This document shows, one piece after another, positions 35,732 through 41,574 of a stretch of 64,000 bases of DNA. A model generated the notes under the pieces. The model did no database searches. It was not told where the DNA came from and saw nothing but the letters and a program-made list of their open reading frames with translations. This DNA comes from Sphingobacterium spiritivorum ATCC 33861 (GTDB lineage: Bacteria > Bacteroidota > Bacteroidia > Sphingobacteriales > Sphingobacteriaceae). The number at the start of each line of letters is the position of its first letter. Within the stretch, counting starts at the first letter, position 1. The DNA is taken from the NCBI RefSeq assembly GCF_000143765.1, contig NZ_GL379777.1, positions 8,709 through 72,708 on the forward strand. The letters run 5' to 3'. A program made the position numbers and the translations under genes.

Positions 35732-36909
35732 ATGGTTTGATATATTGCTGTTGTCAGATTTGTGAATATTGTTGTGTTGGAAGGAGTAAGCATAAGTAAA
35801 TCTTTTGGTGCACAGGTTCTATGATAGCCAATTATGAGTTTGTCTTTCGCAAAAGCATATCCTGATTCTATCAATGTACCTGCGTCTAAATTATCATATA
35901 CACTAAATATTATGTCTGATTTTGTAAGTCCCTCAATATCTTTTTCGGCTATAATTCGCTCATTTCCAATGCCAATGTCATGAAAAGGAGAGAAAACTTT
36001 GACTCCGAAAGACAAAAAAGCACTTCTAATTTTATCAACTAAAATTAGTTCAGCTAAACTGAAAAAGGGAGCTGCGATATAAACTTGTTTGGTTGATAAA
36101 TCCTTATACGTGTATTTTGTGTATTTGATGTTTACTATTGAGGTTGTATCTATGTAGGCTTGTAAGTCACAATAGTATGCCGTTGATAGAGAGGCAAACT
36201 CTGCACTTTTTTCAATAGGTAATCCTTTCTCAATCCAGTAATAAGAGAAACTCGCAGTAAAGATGTCCCCGGATCCAATTTTATTAACAAGGGGCGTTAC
36301 ATATGATGAAATTTTATGTTGCGTGCTGTTCAAAAAAACTGTTGCTCCATATGGACCGTTTTTTATGATAACAGCTTTTGCTTTTTCTTTTTCGAAGAAG
36401 AATCTTTTAATATCATTATCCTCCGTATATCCACTTATAGATTCCGATTCTGCTTTGTTAATAATATAGATGAGCTCTTCTGTTTCTCCGAATTCTGTGA
36501 ATTTTTTAGGTTTAATAGTTGTTTGTGGATCGTAAACCACTTTTTTTCCTTTTATTGTATATTCGCCTTCAAGCATTCCAAAGCAAACTATGTTATCTCC
36601 ATTAAGAAATGGAATATTTATCTTATCAATATTTGTTGTGCTTGGAAAAATAAGAGGGTTATCTAAGGAGAAGCTATATTTAAAAGTGATTGGTTGATAA
36701 TTATTAATACAATCAAAATTAAACTTAGGATACCCATTTCTATTTGTTTCTAGATATAATTCTACATCAGCGTTGCCAATGGTTATGAAGTTTACATTAC
36801 AGTTGTTTTCTAATAGAAATTTGCAAGCTCTGAATCCAGAACCAAATATTTCATATGAAAGATTATCATAGTCAATCTCTCTATAAGTGCCGCCAATAAC
36901 ATTTATCAT
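35719..36909 (-). CDS. PfkB-family kinase fused to a nucleoside 2-deoxyribosyltransferase domain
   Basis: A 396-residue fusion. The start at 36909 is chosen because it overlaps the upstream stop codon as ATGA and begins exactly at the PfkB-like strand 'MINVIGGTYREIDYDN'; an in-frame start at 36933 adds eight residues. Residues 1-265 are PfkB-like (ribokinase fold), with the anion hole and catalytic Asp in 'NKIGSGDIFTASFSYYW' (209-225). Residues 275-396 resemble nucleoside deoxyribosyltransferases: 'QVYIAAPFFSLAE', 'SDIIFSVYDNLDAGTLIESGY' with the likely catalytic Glu348. A combined role in cleaving or phosphorylating a modified nucleoside is inferred. Confidence 0.83.
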   Translation of the reverse strand: MINVIGGTYREIDYDNLSYEIFGSGFRACKFLLENNCNVNFITIGNADVELYLETNRNGYPKFNFDCINNYQPITFKYSFSLDNPLIFPSTTNIDKINIPFLNGDNIVCFGMLEGEYTIKGKKVVYDPQTTIKPKKFTEFGETEELIYIINKAESESISGYTEDNDIKRFFFEKEKAKAVIIKNGPYGATVFLNSTQHKISSYVTPLVNKIGSGDIFTASFSYYWIEKGLPIEKSAEFASLSTAYYCDLQAYIDTTSIVNIKYTKYTYKDLSTKQVYIAAPFFSLAELILVDKIRSAFLSFGVKVFSPFHDIGIGNERIIAEKDIEGLTKSDIIFSVYDNLDAGTLIESGYAFAKDKLIIGYHRTCAPKDLLMLTPSNTTIFTNLTTAIYQTIWNL

Positions 36910-37226
36910 ACTCGTGTTATTTCTACTGTGCAAGTAGGCGAGGTAATATTTATAACCACTCCATGATAATTATTCCCTTGCTTGATACAATTTATTATAT
37001 CTGATGTGTTATGATGCATAATAGAACCTAAGGTTTGGCCATTTCCATCAATTAAGATTAGTGAGCCTGAATTTGAAATTTCAAGTTCTAAGATATTACC
37101 TACAATAAGCTCAGCTAGAACGTTTAGGTCAATTGATGATACTTTAACGGCAACTGAACTGAATAGGCAGTCAAATTTTTCTCGTGCAGGGAGTTCATAT
37201 CCTCCAAAACCTCCAGATCCACTCAT
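36906..37226 (-). CDS. Small protein with glycine-rich N-terminus, first gene of the defence operon
   Basis: A 106-residue protein starting 'MSGSGGFGGYELPAREKFDC', a flexible Gly/Ser tail before a compact beta-rich domain ('VGNILELEISNSGSLILI', 'GQTLGSIMHHNTSDIINCI'). I recall similar short 'MSGSGG' proteins near other QueC-like defence genes, but no named family. An exposed glycine-rich N-terminus would suit an N-terminal conjugation target of the QueC-like enzyme encoded two genes downstream. It is translationally coupled to the kinase-fusion gene (ATGA overlap). Confidence 0.72.
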   Translation of the reverse strand: MSGSGGFGGYELPAREKFDCLFSSVAVKVSSIDLNVLAELIVGNILELEISNSGSLILIDGNGQTLGSIMHHNTSDIINCIKQGNNYHGVVINITSPTCTVEITRV

Positions 37227-37402
37227 AATGTATGTTTAGTTTGTTAAATATTATTCTAATTATTTTTCTAAGGAAACTAACTATCTAAACATTGCATTTT
37301 TACTTGGAAAAAGTAACTCATGTCTAAAAATTTGTTTTTTAGGATTTATTATAAGTTCTTATGTTGTTAATAATTGCTCCTTCTAAAATACTACATATTA
37401 TC

Positions 37403-37424
37403 TTGTAAAACAATATGTTTACAA
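37403..37424. promoter_or_regulatory. Dyad upstream of the defence operon
   Basis: TTGTAAA (37403-37409) and TTTACAA (37418-37424) with an 8-nt spacer, about 180 bp before the operon's first start codon. Possibly an operator; no regulator gene is in the operon. Confidence 0.35.
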
Positions 37425-37450
37425 AATAAAGGTAGTTGATAAATAGAGTA

Positions 37451-37474
37451 TAAAATACGGGAAACCGTATTTTA
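37451..37474. repeat. GAAA-tetraloop hairpin
   Basis: A 10-bp stem, TAAAATACGG with CCGTATTTTA, closed by GAAA. Flanking A and T runs make it terminator-like on either strand. It lies upstream of the defence operon and could end a short RNA. Confidence 0.5.
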
Positions 37475-37850
37475 ATATTTTAACGCTAGGAAAACATTAA
37501 AAACTTTAAGGAAGCGAGGTGTTTTTGCATGTATAAAGATGCTATACCTCCTGAGTCTGCGAATAAAAAAATGAGTATACTAAAAAATATTTTGACCAGA
37601 TTAATAAAATAAGAAATGGCTCATACAGGGCACTATATATTCAATTTCTGAATGATGCTACGGTATTTTTGGGTATAATTATACTTTTAATAATGGTTTA
37701 ATTGCTAGGCCTGAATTTAAAAAATGCCAACCCAGCTTGAATATTTCAAAGTTGTAAAATACTCTTTATTTGCAAGAAACAAACGTATTCAATCCAAAGA
37801 TGTGTATTTTCTAAGGCCGGAAAGCAAATAGAGAAAAATTCTTTAAAGCA

Positions 37851-37881
37851 TTTGTTTTATTGGCGTACAACTGTAACTTTG
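37851..37881 (+). promoter_or_regulatory. Promoter of tRNA-Lys
   Basis: TTTG (37851-37854), a 19-nt spacer and TAACTTTG (37874-37881): an exact Bacteroidota promoter match 22 bp before the tRNA. Confidence 0.8.
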
Positions 37882-37903
37882 TTTATAGCCCTCGGGCAAA
37901 TCT

Positions 37904-37976
37904 GACTTCGTAGCTCAGTTGGTAGAGCAACAGACTCTTAATCTGTGGGTCCTGAGTTCGAGCCTCAGCGGGGTCA
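37904..37976 (+). tRNA. tRNA-Lys (anticodon CTT)
   Basis: A 73-nt cloverleaf. The acceptor stem GACTTCG pairs with CGGGGTC, the D-loop is 'AGCTCAGTTGGTAGAGCA', the anticodon loop 'CTCTTAA' has CTT at its centre, and the T-loop is 'TTCGAGC'. CCA is not encoded. The promoter lies directly upstream and a terminator directly downstream. Confidence 0.97.
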
Positions 37977-37982
37977 CTTTCT

Positions 37983-38020
37983 AAAAAGGCCGTTTTACAT
38001 TTTCGTAAAACGGCCTTTTT
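37983..38020 (+). terminator. Terminator of tRNA-Lys
   Basis: A 16-bp perfect stem, AAAAAGGCCGTTTTAC with its complement, and a 6-nt loop, ending in a T run, 6 bp after the tRNA. Confidence 0.92.
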
Positions 38021-38098
38021 AGTTTGTTTGAAGAGTAAGTTTCTACCTCGCTCATTATATGACAAAGGATGGTAAACCCTTTATTCGGATGAAATCTT

Positions 38099-38680
38099 TT
38101 ATTTCCCTAATCTAAAGCCAAGTGTTACACCTCCGACAAAAGTAAATTCACTTATACCATCATAAAAACTTACTCCGGGACCGATGCCTACATTCATCAT
38201 GAAACGCTTTCCATAGTTGCGCTGTATACCCCACATTGCGCCCAATACCAAAGAGAAATCAGGCACATACACATTGTCACTTTTTAGTATGGACGGACCG
38301 CCCGCTGCAACTACTCCGGCAATATAATTTCCGGAGTTATGTGCTACTTTTTTTCCTTTTCTAAGTCTTTTGTTTAAATCGTAATAATGTCTCACTTGCA
38401 CATCAAGCGCAGGACGGATGACATAACCCCATTCCGAATCTTCATAATGGTAGTCGTTAATTGTTATGGACGAACTTCTGTATAAAACGCCTCCTGCTAT
38501 AGGGCCTGATAAACGTAATGTAGTTTTTTTTCCAATCCCCTTTTCGTACGAAAGATTGGTCAGTAAATTATAAGCAAATTGGTGGTTCTCTACCTGAGCT
38601 TCAACATCTGTATTTGTTTGCGCAAAAGAGGTGCCGGCGAAAGCTATCGCCATAAGTGTTGTAATAAATAATTTTTTCAT
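38099..38680 (-). CDS. Outer-membrane beta-barrel-like protein
   Basis: A 193-residue exported protein with signal 'MKKLFITTLMAIAFAGTSFAQ' and a short-strand barrel pattern ending 'FTFVGGVTLGFRLGK'. Aromatic girdle residues and Gly-rich turns are visible. Function unknown. It is monocistronic, and its surroundings (small envelope genes next to tRNA-Lys) give no further hint. Confidence 0.7.
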   Translation of the reverse strand: MKKLFITTLMAIAFAGTSFAQTNTDVEAQVENHQFAYNLLTNLSYEKGIGKKTTLRLSGPIAGGVLYRSSSITINDYHYEDSEWGYVIRPALDVQVRHYYDLNKRLRKGKKVAHNSGNYIAGVVAAGGPSILKSDNVYVPDFSLVLGAMWGIQRNYGKRFMMNVGIGPGVSFYDGISEFTFVGGVTLGFRLGK

Positions 38681-38786
38681 TGAGGGTTAATAATTTGAGG
38701 TCGCAAAGATATAAAAATTGATAATGATTGAAATAGTCCGGCACACAAACCTCCGGTTTGGATCTGTTTCTCCGGATAAAAATGCC

Positions 38787-39236
38787 CTACTTCCAGGGGT
38801 GAAAATCCTCCCTGTTATTTAAATCAAATTTTGCAGAATCTTTGACAGGATTGCCTTCAGATATTAAAGTTCTTTTGTAAGAATATGTCCCGATTAATGA
38901 TTTATAATTATCAGATGCACCAATGACCTGTACCAGAATTGTATAATCTCCTGAAGGGACAGCCTTTGTAAAGTCTTTTGTTGCGTATTTTACATACTTA
39001 GGCATGTCAGAAAAAATATGATACACTGTATTCTTGTTTATCTCTTTTGGAAAATCCTTAATAGGAATAACAGCTATATCACAAAATATATACCCATCTC
39101 CGGTTATGACTTTATCTCCGTTAGTTAAAGTTGTCGCAATGTCGATCATACCATGCGGAGGTGAAGCTTCATTTTTGGAGCAAGAGGAAAAAGTCGTTAC
39201 TAATGCCAGAATAAGGATGATGTAGTAGTTTTTCAT
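38787..39236 (-). CDS. Lipoprotein, unknown function
   Basis: A 149-residue lipoprotein: signal 'MKNYYIILILALVTTFSSC' with lipobox FSSC. The mature part is beta-rich ('KAVPSGDYTILVQVIGASDNY' resembles an Ig-like or carboxypeptidase-regulatory fold). No family name can be given. It lies between a barrel protein and a divergent small lipoprotein. Confidence 0.65.
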   Translation of the reverse strand: MKNYYIILILALVTTFSSCSKNEASPPHGMIDIATTLTNGDKVITGDGYIFCDIAVIPIKDFPKEINKNTVYHIFSDMPKYVKYATKDFTKAVPSGDYTILVQVIGASDNYKSLIGTYSYKRTLISEGNPVKDSAKFDLNNREDFHPWK

Positions 39237-39335
39237 AATTTATAGTTAAGGAGTAAATATATAAAAAAATCAAAGGTTAACCTCTTTACGGGAAACCCTT
39301 TTTTCAGGTTCTGGGCAGGCCGTATTTTCGTGCCT

Positions 39336-39539
39336 ATGAAAAAGATAGTATTAATTTTGGTTGTTTTAAGTTCATTATTGGCATGTAAAAAATCTGAGGT
39401 AGAAAACCTTTCAACTGGTGCCGGAGGTTGTACCTACAACGGAAACAGATTGTACGATGGCCCCAAGGGCGGATGTTATTATAAAAACTCCAATGGCAAT
39501 AAGATGTACGTAGATCGAAGCTACTGCAATTGCAAATAA
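39336..39539 (+). CDS. Small lipoprotein with GPKGG motif (PBCV basic-adaptor-like)
   Basis: A 67-residue lipoprotein. The start at 39336 ('MKKIVLILVVLSSLLAC') follows the methionine at 39330 and gives a clean lipobox. The mature part has four cysteines and the pattern 'YDGPKGGCYYKNSNGNKMYVD', which resembles the short 'TGPRGG-x-Y' modules named after PBCV basic adaptors. The cysteines probably form disulfides in the periplasm. Role unknown. It ends in a hairpin. Confidence 0.65.
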   Translation: MKKIVLILVVLSSLLACKKSEVENLSTGAGGCTYNGNRLYDGPKGGCYYKNSNGNKMYVDRSYCNCK

Positions 39540-39543
39540 ACTA

Positions 39544-39575
39544 AAAGCCTTCAACCTATATCGGTGGAAGGCTTT
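39544..39575. terminator. Bidirectional terminator
   Basis: AAAGCCTTC (39544-39552) with GAAGGCTTT (39567-39575), extended inward by partly paired bases. It lies between the small lipoprotein gene and the convergent barrel gene. Confidence 0.65.
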
Positions 39576-39581
39576 CAATAT

Positions 39582-40277
39582 TTAAAACTTATATCCGACA
39601 GATATGCCAAAGCCTTTGTTTGTGCGTTCTCCTTTAGGCTTGTATGAGCCCCATTTGGGTTCCAGATTGGCCATGCCCCATTCCGCATTCAGCTGGAATG
39701 TATAGGTATTGAAAAGATCATATCCTATAACCGCGCTTGTGCCGTAATCCCAGGGTTTTCCGTAGATATAAGTGCCGTAATCGTTAGTGGAAGCATCATT
39801 TTTAAATTTTATATCGCCTTTATTGTCAATCATAATGTCCCCTATCAATACCGTTTCGTCAGTTTTCCATTTCCCTCCTGTGCCATAGGCAAGATAAGGA
39901 CCTACCCCCAGAATAAGACTTCCCGGTCCAACCTTTGGTTTGTAAAGAATATGCAGAGGAAGTTCGATATAAGATACATTTGCATTAAATCCTTTGCTGA
40001 AACCTATAGATCCGGCATCGGCTTTATACCCTTTCCCGGAATAGAGGAGAGAAGGCTGTACATAAAAGTCACTTATGACAGGAATATCTGCACTGATGCC
40101 GATGGAGAAGCGTGTGACGTACTCCGTTTCAAGTTCAATTTCCTGTTCATTTATGGCATTGAGTGCTGTAAAATTAACTCCTACTCTGGCTCCCCATTTG
40201 ATCTGTGCCTGTAAACTATTTGTAAAAGAGATAATCATTAATGACAATGCAGCTGCATAAAGTTTGAAGATGTTCAT
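39582..40277 (-). CDS. Outer-membrane beta-barrel protein (PorT-like fold)
   Basis: A 231-residue exported protein with a signal ending 'TNSLQAQ'. The mature part starts 'KWGARVGVNFTALNA' and ends 'GFGISVGYKF', as in the eight-stranded outer_membrane_beta-barrel family common in Bacteroidota. 'YVQPSLLYSGKGYK' and 'YIELPLHILYKPKVGPGSLI' are typical strand pairs of that family. The specific role is unknown. Confidence 0.8.
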   Translation of the reverse strand: MNIFKLYAAALSLMIISFTNSLQAQIKWGARVGVNFTALNAINEQEIELETEYVTRFSIGISADIPVISDFYVQPSLLYSGKGYKADAGSIGFSKGFNANVSYIELPLHILYKPKVGPGSLILGVGPYLAYGTGGKWKTDETVLIGDIMIDNKGDIKFKNDASTNDYGTYIYGKPWDYGTSAVIGYDLFNTYTFQLNAEWGMANLEPKWGSYKPKGERTNKGFGISVGYKF

Positions 40278-40464
40278 AGATTCAGTGGTTTTTTATCTGT
40301 TAATTAAAGGTTTGCGAATATAACGGTTATTTTTTTGGAAATGCTACAGCATATCTCTGTAAATATGGGATTACAGTGTCTCCGGAGCGATTGAAATTTA
40401 AATAATGATGTATATTTGATACATTATCTGCATAGCATTATCCTCATAAACCCTATTCCGCAAA

Positions 40465-41523
40465 ATGGATACATTTAGACATTTGAATCAAACTACAGGA
40501 CGGCAAATACAGCTTCATGATAAGGAATACCTCTTTTTTGGAGGTACTGCGTATCTGAGTCTGCTCAATGATCCGGCTTACATGGAATTGTTTATAACTG
40601 GTGTAAGGAAGCTGGGATTGAATAACGGGACTTCCCGCAATAATAATGTGCAGCTAGGCATCTTTGATGAAGCAGAGAAAGCTATATCCCGAAGATTTGG
40701 ATTTGAAGATGCTATTCTGGTCTCCGGCGGATACCTGGCAGCACAGATGGTTGTCAAAAATCTGGCCGGTGAAGGAGAGTTTATCTATGCACCGAATAGT
40801 CACCCGGCACTGTGGCTGTCCGACAATCCCGGTATCCGGGGTGAATTTGCCGACTGGGTAGCACATACCGCAGCCTATATCAACAGCTCAGCCCAAAAAA
40901 CTTTCGTTCTGATCAGCAATACGTTGGATAATATGAAGCCGGAGCGATATGATTTTAAAGCCTTCAGTCAAATTGATCCCGATAAAAAGGTTATTCTTAT
41001 ACTGGATGATTCGCATGGTATAGGAGTGATAAACCGCAACCGTACATCTGTCGCAGTAGAAGAGCTTGTACAGGACAATCTGGAAGTCATTCTGTTAGCT
41101 TCCCTGGCCAAAGGAATGGGAACAGATGCGGGTGTGATCTTTGCTTCCCCCCAACGTATCGCAGCATTGCGATCCTCTACGTTCTATACCGGAGCTTCAC
41201 CCAGTTCTCCGGCATCGATGTATGCCTTATTGCATGGCGAAGAAATCTATCACAAGCAGTTTGAACAGCTACAGCAGAATATTGCTTTGTTTGGCCGTCT
41301 GACGGGTAGCAGGCTTTCGCATATTCCAGGCTTTTCCGTATTTACCTCTGCCAGGGTTGAGTTATATCACTTTCTGTTGCAGAGAGGCTTTGTGGTGTCA
41401 AGCTTTCCTTATCCGCTGGCAACCGATCCTTTGCTGAACAGAATAGTGATCTGTAGTCACCATACAGCAGCGGATCTGCAACAACTGGCCGGTCATATAA
41501 ATGAGTTTACAGATCAGCAGTAA
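40465..41523 (+). CDS. PLP-dependent alpha-oxoamine synthase-like enzyme (BioF/KBL fold)
   Basis: A 352-residue fold-type I PLP enzyme. 'ILDDSHGIGV' (Asp181, His184) and 'LLASLAKGMGTD' with the Schiff-base Lys216 are the alpha-oxoamine synthase signatures. Family members condense an amino acid with an acyl-CoA (8-amino-7-oxononanoate synthase, 2-amino-3-ketobutyrate-CoA ligase, serine palmitoyltransferase). It is somewhat shorter than typical (about 390) and has no bio genes beside it, so the substrate is open; a sphingolipid or biotin role is possible but unsupported. Confidence 0.82.
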   Translation: MDTFRHLNQTTGRQIQLHDKEYLFFGGTAYLSLLNDPAYMELFITGVRKLGLNNGTSRNNNVQLGIFDEAEKAISRRFGFEDAILVSGGYLAAQMVVKNLAGEGEFIYAPNSHPALWLSDNPGIRGEFADWVAHTAAYINSSAQKTFVLISNTLDNMKPERYDFKAFSQIDPDKKVILILDDSHGIGVINRNRTSVAVEELVQDNLEVILLASLAKGMGTDAGVIFASPQRIAALRSSTFYTGASPSSPASMYALLHGEEIYHKQFEQLQQNIALFGRLTGSRLSHIPGFSVFTSARVELYHFLLQRGFVVSSFPYPLATDPLLNRIVICSHHTAADLQQLAGHINEFTDQQ

Positions 41524-41543
41524 TAAAACACAGCTTTTATTCT

Positions 41544-41565
41544 CCGCAGCTGTTAACAGCTGCGG
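41544..41565. terminator. Palindromic terminator
   Basis: CCGCAGCTGTT followed directly by its reverse complement AACAGCTGCGG, between convergent genes. There is no strong T-tract on the plus strand. Confidence 0.55.
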
Positions 41566-41574
41566 TATATAATA

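Larger units (their letters stand above)
37227..37850. other. AT-rich upstream region of the defence operon
   Basis: No gene is visible in these roughly 620 bp. They hold a dyad and a tetraloop hairpin (listed separately), and the tRNA-Lys promoter starts at the right edge. No integrase gene, direct repeat of the tRNA end or recognisable attachment site was found. Confidence 0.4.

Noticed and set aside
32322..37226. CRISPR-associated or group II intron reverse transcriptase
   Set aside because: No repeat-spacer array or cas gene in the window, and no maturase or intron ends around the gene.
37883..38065. Minus-strand reading frame across tRNA-Lys
   Set aside because: It is antisense to the tRNA and its terminator; the open frame is a by-product of tRNA sequence.
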